Shown here piece after piece: positions 23,033-35,379 of a stretch of DNA of 64,000 bases. The notes under the pieces are model-generated. The model did no database searches. It saw nothing but the letters and a program-made list of their open reading frames with translations, and was not told where the DNA came from. A program made the translations under genes and the position numbers. The DNA comes from Isoetes taiwanensis. Its lineage: Eukaryota; Streptophyta; Lycopodiopsida; Isoetales; Isoetaceae. The DNA lies in contig JAJEKV010000083.1 in NCBI GenBank assembly GCA_021234155.1, forward strand, positions 1,763,932 to 1,827,931, in the 5' to 3' direction. Each line of letters opens with the position of its first letter. Position 1 is the stretch's first letter.

Positions 23033-24480
23033 GTTTTTTTTTTTTTTTTTTTCGAAGGACGACAATCTTTATTCACCAACTAAAAACTAGAGCAACATAA
23101 AATGCAAAGACATGATTATAACCCCAGTGGACAAACCGATCCAACTGAGCACAACCACCTTTCTATGCAAAAGAATGAATCTGAAGGTAAGTATGCCAGA
23201 TCAGTACTTTCTTCTCTTGATCAAGAGAAGAACAATTGTAAGCCATAACAATTTTATTTTGCGCCACTGAAGAACAATCTCATCTGCAGTATCTACGCCC
23301 TTAAAGATAAACAACCTCCTTCTCTTCCAGATTGACCATAAAAGCCAGCACATGCGAGATGAAAAGCTCGTTTCTGTAGTTTGGGCCAAGCATCAGGATA
23401 GATAGCAAGCAAAATTTGCTGGCTAGATCGAGATGTGCCAAATAGGGTCAACAACCAAGACCATGCCTGCCGAAGCCACTCACACAAGAAAAAACAATAC
23501 TCAATACTCTCAATCCTTTGCTGGCATAAAGGACAGAGCTCTGAAATCCGATTATCCATTTTATGGACTAACCTGTTGACTCTGAGGCATCTATGGATCA
23601 CTTGCCACCACAAAACTACTACTTTGGGATGAAGCAGCTTATCTCATACCCATATCCAAACACTTTTCCATTGTGGCTGAAGGACCTGAAGATGCCACCT
23701 ATTAGATGGAGGCAGGATTTCAGAATGCAAAAGCAATTTATACACAGAAGACACAAACCGCCCTGGCTGGATATCCTGATGGCAATCCCATACGACTACC
23801 TCAATCTGTGGACTATAATCCTGTGGCAACAATGCAGCAATATGATTCCAGATTACTCTGTCTCATCTATACAACAAGAACTTTGTTCTAAATGCTTCCC
23901 ATGACATGAGATGACCAGACTCATACCAAGCTGCAATAGTGCTGATACCAGCTGCTACCCATCGTCGTTGTGTCTTTGGATGAACAACCACACTTAGAGG
24001 CGCATTCTCTGGAGTGTCCTGCAAAGGAATCCACCAGCATGGCATGGACAATTGAAGACATGCCTCAGGATTAATATGGAAAAGAAACCTAACAGTGTCC
24101 CAAGCAGCAAGCAACCCCTCTAGAAAGGGAGAAGCATTAGGATACGGATGCATATGATAAAGCAAAGCCCAAGGAAGGAGGGGCTTAATGGTGGCCTTAT
24201 GAAATGGGAGACAATGCTGAATCGACTGCACCAACAACCTCAGACCAGGAGAATCATCTTTACCAATGAAAATCCTCCAAATAAACTTTGATATCATGAC
24301 CTTGCTTTGGAGGTGAAAATCCAACATACCAAGACCACCAGCTGCCTTAGGTCTAATGCATTTCGTCCAAGCTACCTTGACCACCGCTCCTAACTCATTT
24401 CCACCCCAAATAAAATTTCTGACGATACGCACAATCTCCTCCATCTTACACTGCGGAGCTAATAGAGCAGACGCCATGTA
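23033..24480 (-). mobile_element. L1-type LINE 3' end with poly(A) tail, minus strand
   Basis: The minus strand reads the C-terminal part of L1 ORF2. 24,477-23,863 has IVRIVRNFIWGGNELGAVVK, WTKCIRPKAAGGLGMLDFHL and SKFIWRIFIGKD, the conserved block after the RT. 23,613-23,293 has a WWQVIHRCLRVNRLVHKM start and CPLCQQRIESIEYCFFLCEW, the zf-RVT cysteine module, then TLFG. After about 250 nt of 3' untranslated sequence comes poly(A), seen as poly T at 23,033-23,052. The 5' side is truncated around 24,480. A stop or frame change separates the two ORF parts. It is a dead 5'-truncated copy. Confidence 0.85.
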
Positions 24481-24934
24481 GACATGAGTATGTTAAAGTG
24501 AGTTTCTAAACTCTTAACAATCTACTGTAAACTCTGTCGATGCAATCAGTTTGAGATAGTTCAATGCTTCTACATTTCTCTCGTTCTACACTTCAGTAAA
24601 TTTGTACCATCAGGATTCGATTGTTAGTTCGAAGGATCAAAATTAGCTATAGAATTATAATATTTCATAAACCTGTTGTAATTTCTGAAGGATCCTGCTA
24701 CATCAGGTCAGATTTGTCTTAGAAACTATGGATTTGACCAAAAATATTAGATATCTGATGAGATTCAGAAAATTGGAACCAATCAGTCAGAATATCAGGT
24801 CAGGTGAGATCTGATAAATTTTCAATCAGAAATAACAAAGAAAATATCTACCTCATGAAAACCAGATAACCAATAATCTTTAAGGCCAAACTGACTTATT
24901 TTTCAGAGAAAATTTGTCAAAGACCATGGATGAA
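24481..24934. other. Unassigned sequence
   Basis: AT-rich, with 'CAGGTCAG' and 'AGATTTG' words recurring, but no defined repeat or gene. Confidence 0.2.
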
Positions 24935-25489
24935 CATTAGAGGTAATTTGAGATCTCATTTTGTCCCATTAAGGGATGCTTAAAAAGCCACATCAGCTTT
25001 TTAAACTGTCCAATAAGAGAAGAGCTCCAGTGTATTTTATTCCAGTATTATGTGGCAGCAATAATTAATGCAGTTCTAACTAACTTTTGCAGTGTCATTT
25101 TTCTACTATAACTTTTGATCAAAAACTCCGATTCGAACACTATTTGTGGCAATGGATTCGTCTCCTCAAGATCTTTCTAATGACAACCCATTGTTATATC
25201 TTTTGGGATGTAAATATATAAGAAAAGAGCAAAAAACCATATTTTTTAAGGTTAACACATATGGCTTGTATTGAAATACATCATAACCATATATCACTTG
25301 AAAGATCTTTTCATTCTGCATCTAATGCAACAAACGCCGCAGCATTTTCATGAGTAGATCAAAAGTTATAGGGAAAAAACGACAGCAATGAAGTTGTTAA
25401 TGCTGCATTAATTGCAGTTTGATGTAGAGTACTCATTCTATTGGAGGATTCTTATGGGGACAAAAGGAGATCTCAAATTACCTCTAATG
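24935..25489. mobile_element. Foldback/MITE-like element, 555 bp
   Basis: The two ends are inverted copies: CATTAGAGGTAATTTGAGAT at 24,935 and its complement ending at 25,489, with similarity continuing for about 35 bp (a C/A difference, then TTTTGTCCC). Further inside, 'TATAACTTTTGATC' near 25,107 also recurs inverted near 25,360, and 'ATTAATGCAG' pairs with 'CTGCATTAAT'. The element is therefore a long imperfect palindrome with a central spacer. It has no ORF of its own. I see no convincing target duplication. It abuts the exon-like segment at 25,514. Confidence 0.8.
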
Positions 25490-25513
25490 TTTTTGATTAT
25501 TTCTATCTCAAGA

Positions 25514-25600
25514 ACTTCAACAGCCAGCAAAGAGATGAAAAAGTACCCTTGGACACATTTCGACCGCCTGCAAAGCCTTTGCCATATGATGCAAAGAGAT
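25514..25600 (+). pseudogene. Exon-like fragment, unknown plant protein
   Basis: After a pyrimidine-rich 'TTTCTATCTCAAG' acceptor-like site, one frame reads NFNSQQRDEKVPLDTFRPPA then KPLPYDAKRWSLF. The proline-rich, charged pattern looks like real coding sequence, but I do not recognise the family. The foldback element ends 25 bp upstream, in what would be the intron. No partner exon was found nearby. Confidence 0.35.
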
Positions 25601-25699
25601 GGTCATTGTTTGCATTTCTTTTTTATAGCCTCAGATCCGTTCTTCATTCGGGGCCTGAATTGCATGGCCACTCTAGATTCTGAGATGTGTTGATTTTGT

Positions 25700-28390
25700 A
25701 TGAAGATCTAGAATCAAATGGGTTGCGCATCCTGATTGCATGTTCAACTGCCACACGATTTTTTGGCATATTCTAATCTGGTTTTCCTTTATACATGGCA
25801 TGTTTAGTATGTCTTCCTTTACAACAGATGTCTATACACTACTTACTTTTGTATTTAAGTAATCTTTTCTGTTTAGTTGCACATGTTTTCCTTGATACTT
25901 ACACCAGCATTATGGCCTATATACTTGGGGCAATTATAGATGATTTTCTATCTGGGAATTTTATAGCCTCCATTCTCATGTTCTGTCTCATTAAATGAAG
26001 GTTTTATGCTTGTTAGACTTATATTTTGGCTGCCCATAGAATATGGTCATGAAGGTGAAAGCACGGTTGTTCATTACTACATTCCTTGAATAGGTCCCAA
26101 CAAGAACAGCCTTTCGCCTCTCAATTCAAGCATGACAACATACAGATGGCAACATCCTTTTCCTTTGGTCATCTTTGTAAGTTCATATTTGATCTTCTCT
26201 TTTCATTTGCTTCAATTGGTCTCCCCTTAAATCCCTTCTCATTTGGTCCATTTGAAATGCATGGGTCTGGAACATATCCCTTGTGGAGAAATGGTTTCTG
26301 ATCGTGCAGTTCTTTCAGGAGATGGTGCATGGTAAGGTTCATTTATTTGTTTTCTTTTTTAGTTCATCTATGCTCACTGGCAAGGCCCAGCAAGTACGTG
26401 GTTCTGTTTGCTACATTATAGTTATGCAAGTCAATCAAACGTAAGCTTCTGGATTATTTCGTATATGATTTTGTTGGGCTTCCATAAGCTTCATCACAAC
26501 ACCATAAACATGTTTTTGCGTGCATTTTAGATTTGTAAGAGCATCGCGAGGTGTATTTTGGTTTCATGTACAATAGGTTTCATCTACAATAATGCTGCTA
26601 TGTTGCAAACCCATTATAACTAACAACACATTAGAATGTGTTATTCTCATTCTACATATCAACCATTGGGTTGATATTGGCAATCCATGGTCGTCGCAAT
26701 CAACATGTCCTGTACTATAGTACAACTACAATTGGGGGTTCAAATATTGCATGTTTAACTGCATTTTGCATAGTTCAAACCGACAAAAATCATAATTTAT
26801 TGTGAAGATTACATTGAATTATCAAATATCGAATGTTAATGATGGATCCATCTTTAGTAATTTGATAGTAAACAAAGGTCTTTACACAAATCTCCTATAG
26901 GGCCTCACTTCTCAATATTTTGGAAAATCCTCTATATTTCGAGTTGATAATGGGTTCCACTTTTGGAATTTTTGAATTGCACCAAGTTTGACATTCACAT
27001 TATTTTGAACTTGCACGAATTCACTAAAGAGAAATGTTCGCGGCGATAAATTTCTTGTATTAAATAAAACCTTAGTAATTGCCAAAAACATCTATCTAAT
27101 TTGTTGCATAATTCAAAAGATTATTGAAGAAAAACCACAGATAATATATGTAATATTTTTGGAGCTTATGTGAGGCATGTCCATCATATATATTGCAACA
27201 TTATCCTAAGCGGAAAAAGCATCATATATATTGCCGCATTATCCCACGAAAAAGAAGAGAGTAGATTGACACGGAAAAAAAAGGAAAGCTGGTGTCATTA
27301 TGGCTCTAAGATAATCATCATAGATCAATACATAACAAACTTTTAAAATGTTTCTTATGTGTTAGCCCTTTTCATACGCTCCAATAACAGGCCTTCCCAT
27401 GCCGTAGCTTTAAAATGCATATATATGCATAAGGTCTCTCTATCATTCAATTTTATCATTGCAAGTACACATATGCAAGTTACAAAATTTGGATTTCGAT
27501 CAAACCTTTTTGCTTTTTACAGAAGGAGAATAAAACTTGGACTTGGATCAAACTTTTTTGCTATGACAGGACGAATTGGAAGAGGGTGTGCAATTAGCAT
27601 TTCACTGAAACGTGGTAAATCATGGTAAATCAGATCTCCTCTCTAAACAATTTCATTCGTTAAATGACGTCGTTCGAACTTTTGTTTCTACACCATTATT
27701 ATATTGCAAGTGGATATGCTTGGATGCATGACTATGTTAGGCAAGTAGCCTGGACATAAAGTGGCAGCCAAGGAATCAAGGCAAAAAATTTAGTCTAGAA
27801 ATTCTATGCATGCGTCTCGCTAAGACAAAATTCTGGAAGCATGTCCACTTAGATTTAGTTGCCTTCACTCATGGGGATTTTTCTATTGTATATTAGATGC
27901 AACGTATATAGCAGCCCTTAATGTCTGAGTTTGGTTAAAGCTCCAAGAGCCCAAGCTGGGGGATCCTGATTTTTAGGTGTTAGGGGCATATTCAGCTTGC
28001 CTGGAGTGGCAGAAGTGATTCAGTTCAATTCCTAATTGAAAAGACTATATGTATCCTTACTTGATGACACTGGACACATATCATATTTACGAAATGCACC
28101 ACACTTGTTGTGCATGCTTATGACTAAGTTCTTCTGGTCTAATTGCCTTACGTTCCTTTTTGTCCACAAAGAATTTTTTTGGATAGTTGGAAAATTGGAG
28201 CACAAGCCAATACCTAAGTTGAAGCCAAATGGGCTTCTATTCTCCAAGTAACTACTTGAAGAAAGCAGGCTTAAAACAAGAAGGTTAGAATTCTAGGCTT
28301 TTCTATTGCATGTTTTTTTATATGTCAACATGTCAGGAAGAAGAAGCAACATTCATATTGCAAGAATCTGAGATTTTTCCATCGCTTTTA
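25700..28390. other. AT-rich unassigned sequence
   Basis: About 2.7 kb with no recognised gene or repeat boundaries. Short frames (for example 27,359-27,628 and 28,036-28,251) carry no family signature. Confidence 0.25.
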
Positions 28391-28391
28391 A

Positions 28392-29312
28392 AAGAGAGAG
28401 GATACTGAAGACTTCCGTTGCGAAGTTGAACTGACAGATAGCAGAGGGCAAATTGTTTGCACTCCTGTACCAGTATCCTTGATTGTCTTGGACACTAGAG
28501 GCATAAGTCCAATGTGGGACAAAACCACCCTATCTTTCTTGCTTTCTTTTGTGTTGGATAACCTGGACTCTAGGTCCAGAGCTTATATTGACATGTATGA
28601 TGACGAATACAAGAATCCGCCTGCCACAGGGATTCAGGAGCTACATGCACTTGTATATGTCATAAAAATTCAGCCTACTGGTGATGCTTCTCTGGTCGAT
28701 GATATTGATCTCAGATTCTCATTTGCCAGTCATCCTAAAGAAGTGCCACATGTTCCAGCACGTAATGAAGAAGAGTCAGATGGGGAGAGCAAGGCCATGG
28801 CTCAGAAACTCTTCAACAACATATTCAGGTATAGCTGGCAAGGCTTGCCAGGCGAAGTAATCATGAGAAACCAGCTGGGGCCTGCCACATGTTCGTATCT
28901 TGTGCATAAGCTGGTACAGCCAGGAACATGAGTGTTTGATTACTTCTCTTGTGGTTCGTTTGGCCGGGCTGCATTGATCCATAAGAGATTCTGTATTGTG
29001 TTCGAAAGTGACCCGAACAAGTGGCAGTGCCTGCAGGAAATTCTTGGTAGGCTTGACCGCCTCCTGAATTCTATCATCGCTGCAGCCCCTGTGACCGAGA
29101 AACAAGGTGCTGTTGTTGAAGAAGTTGTAGATCAATCAACTCATGTGATACCTGAAGAGGAACCCGATGTTGACTATGATGTGATCAAGAATACCAAGTT
29201 CAATCTGGACATTCTCAATGATCTCGAACTTCATTGCCACAGGGTTTCAGGCCTTTCAAGAAGATCCTATGGGCGCTTCATCCAGCCATGGCACTGGCGA
29301 TGGAAAACCTGA
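28392..29312 (+). pseudogene. DNA methyltransferase-like (beta-class N4/N6 type) pseudogene, one in-frame stop
   Basis: One frame is open from 28,392 to the stop at 29,312 apart from a single TGA at 28,929-28,931. The order resembles beta-class N4/N6 amino-methyltransferases, where the catalytic motif precedes the cofactor motif. VSLIVLDTRGISPMWDKTTL (about 28,473) sits where DPPY is expected, but reads D-T-R-G. Variable sequence rich in E/D/S follows. Next come LPGEVIMRNQLGPATCSYLV, the stop after VQPGT, then VFDYFSCGSFGRAALIHKRF and CIVFESDPNKWQCLQEIL, like the FxGxG motif I and the acidic end of the next strand. The TGA could be a deaminated CGA. About 120 further codons follow with no named domain. 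With D-T-R-G in place of DPPY I would not expect methylation activity. The family call is from motif reading only. Confidence 0.55.
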
Positions 29313-32300
29313 TTCTCCTGAGTGAACTGAATTCTCTCCAGAAATGAAATGTAAATTGTATAATAGTTTGTTTATAGACTCTATCTTCTAAGTCTTAGCT
29401 TGGTTAAATTGTTGTTATTGAGGTCTTTGATTCATTCATGGAATGAATCATTAATAATAGTCGCTAAAGCTTCGTAGCATGAACAAATTGGAAGAAAACC
29501 CACCTTGCCGTCTCAATATTAATGTCTCACTATTAAGGAACAAATATGCAATATGCCTGTTGCTTTTAAGTCTTGCTGTATCGCATAGAAAAAATAAAGC
29601 AACATGGAATGTTGCTTGTGTTCATCACATGTAGAATGGCTCACCTACTGGAAGTTAAAACCCTTGGCATGGCATGTTGACCATATTCATCATGTTGCTG
29701 AAGACTGAAATGTGCCCCATCATTTGCATCATCCACTTTCAAATTGAAAACCTGATAACTAATTATACATATACGTCCTTGTTAACCTGATGTACCTGGC
29801 GGACTCAAAAGTTAGTTGTTGGGCGATTGCCTACTCCAAACCAGATGAGTAATCCCACTAAGAAATCTAGCTGATAATAATGATATTCTAGGCAATACAA
29901 ACATTTATTGTAAAACTTTGGAGCTACAAAGTGAAAATGCAGAGGCACCCAATTACGCAACACATGCAGCTACATATAACTCACCACAACATGAAAATGA
30001 GTACATAAATTTTTGCCAGAGTTTAGAGTTTTAAGTTGGGGACCATATTGAAAAATGAACAAAGCAAGTACTCACAAGGAGCCCAAAAATAAACTACTAT
30101 ATTTAAGCAGTATTAAAACATCTAAAACCCACAATGTATGTGGTTTTCTATACATGAATTTATTTGATAGAAGAAAACCACATGTAATAGTGGTTTGTCA
30201 AAACCAATAGTGGTAGGTGATGTGATTTTAAATGCTGGTTATCAATGCTATAGTGGTTTGTAAAAGTTAGTTGTGGATTCTAAGCAATTTTTGCATGTTA
30301 TAATGGTTCACTAAAACTAGCAATGGCTTTTTAAAATCACTTTTCACATGACAAGTTTCATCTATTATGTCTAGCAATAGTCAATAATGGTTTTTGGATG
30401 GCATATTGATTTGATTTGTTAGAGCAATTGCATTATGGTAGGTTGTTGAAATGCATACAATATAAAGCATTGGTAGCATTCTAAAAAAAAGCCATTTTCA
30501 AGCTTCATATTTTAAGAATTATCCTTATGAGTTGATTTACCTTTCTAAAAAACACGCTAGGTCATTTTTCTATGTGACTCGATTAATTAGAATTCATGAC
30601 CAGACATAATGCAAATATAAATCCTGCAACATGTACTTGTTAGGAACGATTGAGCATATTCACATGTCAACAATGCTTTGATCAACTAATTGCAATAGGA
30701 ATATATATACACCAAAACCATCACACAAATGAGGGTTTGCCCTTTAAGGGCAATTTTAAGTTTCACAAATGGCACATTTTTATGAATCTGCCATTTTCAC
30801 TAGTATAATTGGCAAATTCAAAATTTAGTTTTCATATGGCATGACAATTATACTATTTGTGAAGATACAAAAGGCACATATAATAGTTCTATTTAAGATT
30901 GGCGATCTTTTTTGTCATCAGTGGCTCATTTATAAGTGCCCATCCCACACATAGTTGCAATATGCAAGTGGCATATATATTGGAATGTAGTTTTTTTTTG
31001 CCACCAATTTGGACACACTAATTTTACTTGGTATACAAACTGCAACACCAAAGATAATAATGTATCTCATTATTGTCATTGTCATTGTCATTATGCTTGC
31101 ACAATTCGTTTCGTATAGCAGGAGGGTATTCTCGCAGTGGTTGGAAATATGATTCCCGTATCGTACTGTATGCAGAACCGTAGTTTTTGCAGGGTTTATG
31201 GTGCTTGTTGGGTGTGGCTGCATAATTTCTATTTGAGGCTAGGGTTAAGGTTTACTTTTTGCAATGGTTCAAGAAAAGTAATATTTTTCAGAAGTGGAAA
31301 AGTTTTGGCATGCTGGAATTGATGCCCAGCATCTCTATCTGCACTGGAGCACAGTTTTGTTGTGTAAATTTGTCTGTGGTTTTTCCAGCCCTGAGTTCTC
31401 TAGGGTCCGCAGCATTGGCAAAAGGGTATTTTTGTGTTTGTGTTGCAAAAGGGTGCAAGAGGTTTGGGATGTGTTGGATGTCAATGCATGGAAGCTTTGA
31501 GATTGGCCTGGAGGTTGTTAGGGGATTCCTAGCTCAAATAAGATCTGCACAGCGCCGATTCTGTTGCAGGTGTTCAACCGATTTTGTTGTACGCTGAGTG
31601 GCGTTGTTGCTACTTGAGGCTTTGAGCAACGGTTAGAGGCTTTGGAAAGGCTTGAGGTGATGCCAGGTAGACTTATGCGCTGGTTTATTTATATTTCTTT
31701 TGGTGTGTAGGAGCCCCTGCCATTCCGTGCAGATTCCAAGGCGTAGCCATGGCCAGCATGACTTTTTTCATTCTCCGCTTAAGCTATCTTCTGGCAAGAA
31801 ATTGTGCTGCAAAGGTTTGGATTGTAAATATTTGTGACAGACCACTGGTTTTTGTTAATTTCAGCTGCACCATTGAAATTTTCAAGGGGTTCATGTGGAA
31901 AAAATTAGAGGCCCTTGATCTGAGAATATTCCCCAGATCAATGGTCCACAAAACAAGATAAAAACATCCCATTAATACAGAGATATTTTCTGTCATCATC
32001 ATTGTATTCACAATTGGTGTGCATACCCTAGGGGTTATCTTTCTAAGGCGCACGAGGTTTATAGCATTGTATTGTATACAATCAATTGAACTACATATTT
32101 GGGTGATTGCTGGAAATTCGAATTGACTGAAAGATTAGGGCTTTTTTTTTAGGATGTCTTTTGGCAGCGGTGGAGCAGTCTGTTCTCCTTTCGAGCCCGA
32201 ACAATAAGCTGGCATGTTGCGATCCAAAACGACGTGCTATAGATGCCACACAAACTACTTTTAATGACAAGGCCTTCAACAACAGTTAGGCTTCTAGACA

Positions 32301-34053
32301 TTTTTTTATTAATGCATGGAAAATTTTATGGTTCACTTATTTGGAATCCTCCGTTTCTACATAGTTTTCCCCACATACACCTTTGTTTCAAATTTAACAG
32401 AAAGCTTGGGAGAAATATTTCCCCTTCTCGGTGCTTGGACTTGTTAAAGAATCATTAATGCAGTTTTCATAGTCATTAGCATTGGAAATTTTCACTGGAA
32501 TGGTTCCAGCATGATGTTAAATGTAATATATCTGATTTTATTATTCCCCAAGTCGAAGGCTTACAAGATTCTTGTCAAATAGATCGTACAAGTATTCCAG
32601 TACAAACATTTGCATTGCTTTTATCTGTTTAAGAGTTTCTTTTAGGTTTATCCTGAACCCTCATGTTGAAGAAGTGGTTACCTTCAGAATTACAGAGGAG
32701 ACCACATCTGGCTTTCCAACATCATGTACCAGGAGCTGCAGCTAGTTGCTATACATGACAATTTTGGCTTGAACCATATGAATATTTTCTACTTTAGAAC
32801 ACAGTGGAATGTTGCATGCTATGTCAAGCATGTTTGTGCAACAATATCATATCTTTGCTCTCAACTTCCACACAAGGAGGTCCAGTTTCTTCCTTAGAAG
32901 TAGCCGCATCAGGCTGAGCATGTTGACATTACAAATGGCAGTCATGCAAACATCATTGCCAGGAATGCAGACTTGCAGAAGACAAGGAGGTACCTCACCT
33001 GTTCCATCATCTGCATTCCTTTCTAATGTTGAAGTTAGTATGTGTCGCAGTAATAACTGTAAATAATCTTGCATTGGTTTGTGAGAAGAAGGAATGAATT
33101 GACAGCAGCCATATTTATATTGCTCCATGCAAGCCCTTACATATTGCGTCTGCTCCAGGTAATGTTGGAACTAAATGCTATTCTCTCTAATCAGTTGCCC
33201 ATTTCTTGATTTCGGTTCATAGTGCAATCATCTGCCAAAGAACTTGCTAATTGGTCTGCTAATATTTGTTATACAGCCTTCATCATTGAAATGCTCTATT
33301 TGAAATTGGAACAACCATTCCCGACTCTACTGTTGCACACATTTACGGAGGTTAGAAGTAGTTTTTTCTAATAAAACATTTTTGGGTTGTTAACATTTTT
33401 TCTCTTATTGTTTTAAGTTTCATTCATGTCCTAACTTTGAATACATGTTGCAGTTATTTTAGGTTGTGTTTGCTAAAAGAACCTTGATTTAGTCTCTTGC
33501 ATCTTTCTACGATCAAACCTCTATTTCAAGTAGAACTTGCCAAAATGGAACTCTTGTTTGAGGTTACAGGATTCCGATAGTAAATGTGAATGTGTATCTT
33601 TTTAGGAACCTAACATCTAATTAGACCATGTTTATATTCTTCCTACTTGTCCTTGTAGTGATTGCTTGCATAAATTATGGCTCATTTTGTGGCTGTCACT
33701 CTACTGATCAAAGAACTATTATTGTCTATTTTATATAATTAGACTCGTGGCACATGCTTTTTCTGTAGATAAATGTACTGCATTGATTCCATCAATTTTC
33801 AAAGGTTGTTCTATTCTGAATTCAGGCCCATGCGGTATTGTTTGAGATGCATTCTCTGATATTCTGATGGTTCACATATAGTTCTATGATGCATTGAAGA
33901 TGAGCAATGGCATTCGTGTGCCATAATATTTGTTCATCAAACTCCACGACCATCTCCATGGCGTCCAATTCTGAGATGTCTCTCTTTTTAAGGGTAAGCA
34001 TGCTTTCTACGCAAGTAATGGTGTTAATGCATCTTAATTGATTCTATTGCAAA
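29313..34053. other. AT-rich intergenic sequence, nothing recognised
   Basis: About 4.7 kb without a supported gene. 30,120-30,420 is enriched in 'TAGTGGTTT/AATGGTTT' words that recur at 41.68-41.9 kb. 31.1-31.7 kb looks like untranslated transcript-style sequence, but no splice or coding structure was established. Confidence 0.25.
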
Positions 34054-34515
34054 TTAGGAGATGTCGTCATCAAATATTATATTTTTATTGAATGCAAAAT
34101 CCTGAATAGATGATCATTTATGCACAAGCTGATGCCTCATCCAGGGATAGGTTCAATACGCTGTACGTTTTATATAGAATACATATGAATTGTATGATAC
34201 GACACATATTTGCCGTATAAAATGTGCATACGCAAATTTTGTTTTCCGGCCGGCGACTAAAAAATACGTAAAATACATTTTTTCAAAAAAATACGTATTT
34301 TTTAACTTTATACGTCAGGAACTTAGATTTCATACGTACAGAACCTATCCTTGGCCTCATCGACATCTTTATTCTTGTAAGAAATCAATGCAATATTCCA
34401 TCTTTTTTTTAGGAGATGGCGCCCTACAGTATTACATCTCTGTTTTCATTGAATGCAGGAATCAATTATGGATTATAGCCTTTAGATGATTTATGCACAA
34501 GCTAACACCTCATCA
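34054..34515. repeat. Direct repeat pair flanking the hAT MITE
   Basis: The stretch 34,054-34,141 (AGGAGATGTCG..., ATTGAATGCA, 'GATGAT.ATTTATGCACAAGC') recurs diverged at 34,410-34,515 (AGGAGATGGCG..., ATTGAATGCA, 'GATGATTTATGCACAAGC'). Only the first copy carries the MITE at its right end. This is an old local duplication that predates the MITE insertion. Confidence 0.6.
34142..34353. mobile_element. hAT-type MITE, 212 bp, 8-bp target duplication
   Basis: The 8-mer GCCTCATC lies at 34,134-34,141 and again at 34,354-34,361, exactly flanking the element. The terminal inverted repeats are CAGGGATAGGTTC on the left and, reversed from the right end, CAAGGATAGGTTC (one mismatch in 13), with a further shared TGTACG about 12 bp inside. 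Eight-base duplications and CA..G-type ends are hallmarks of hAT transposons. At 212 bp it can encode nothing. Internally it is AT-rich with repeated 'ATACGTA' words. Confidence 0.9.
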
Positions 34516-35242
34516 ATTTCACCATCATTAATATTCCATTTTTTAAAAGCATCTACTCAACCATGCTTAAGACTGAAAAGAAGCGCGTCAAGAAGTTCAA
34601 ACTTCCACAAAGCCATCAAAGTTTGTCAAGGTATATTATTTTATACGTTTGAAACTTCCTCTTATACTGTGCTTACAAAGATATTGCGATGCAGGAAAAT
34701 TAGCGAGAGGTTCAACGGTATAGATTCAATTGGGCATATCTGCAAGTTCACTACTTTGATGCCCAATATTGCACGGGTTGTCTAAGCGACTTCACAAGTT
34801 CATATTCCATAATATCAAAGTTCTTGAACTTATGATGATGCATGACATGTATTTCTTTTGCTTTTATCTATTAGCTTCTCTTTTCTGGTGGTGCGTAATA
34901 GGAAGTGTTTCTATTGCTTTTATGTATTGGGTTCTCCTTTTCTTTCCTTCTTTGATAACAATGATAACTTTTGGAACTATATTAGCTGAACTGATGCAAA
35001 CTGATGCCTTTATGCTAGTTTACCATTGGAGAAAAATGGAAATACTAGGGTTCAAATCCCTGCACCCATTGCAAAGGCCAATTATGACTACTTCATGACC
35101 ACATTTATTTTATGTAATATTCATCAAGTCTTTCTACTATAAAATACCAATGGAATGCTTAATGAACATTTATTAATTCGTCATATAAATAATACAGATT
35201 ATACTAAAACAAAATTATAATATTTAAATGAAGAAGCTGTTA
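34516..35242. other. Unassigned AT-rich sequence
   Basis: No gene recognised. At 35,049-35,064 the word GGGTTCAAATCCCTGC looks like a tRNA T-arm, but no other tRNA arm is in place (see rejected items). Confidence 0.25.
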
Positions 35243-35379
35243 TCTTATATATTATAATGTTATACCGTAAGTAGTGCACCGAGCCCTAATTTGAATGGCC
35301 GAGATCATCTGGATGCATCCGAAGGCCTAGATTTATTGCACGACTTACCAACACTGTGATTGGTCATGCTTTGATCTCT

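Noticed and set aside
35041-35075. tRNA-like T-arm GGGTTCAAATCCCTGC
   Set aside because: No acceptor stem, D-arm or anticodon arm can be placed around it. At most it is a relic of a tRNA-derived SINE, and no tail or second box was found.
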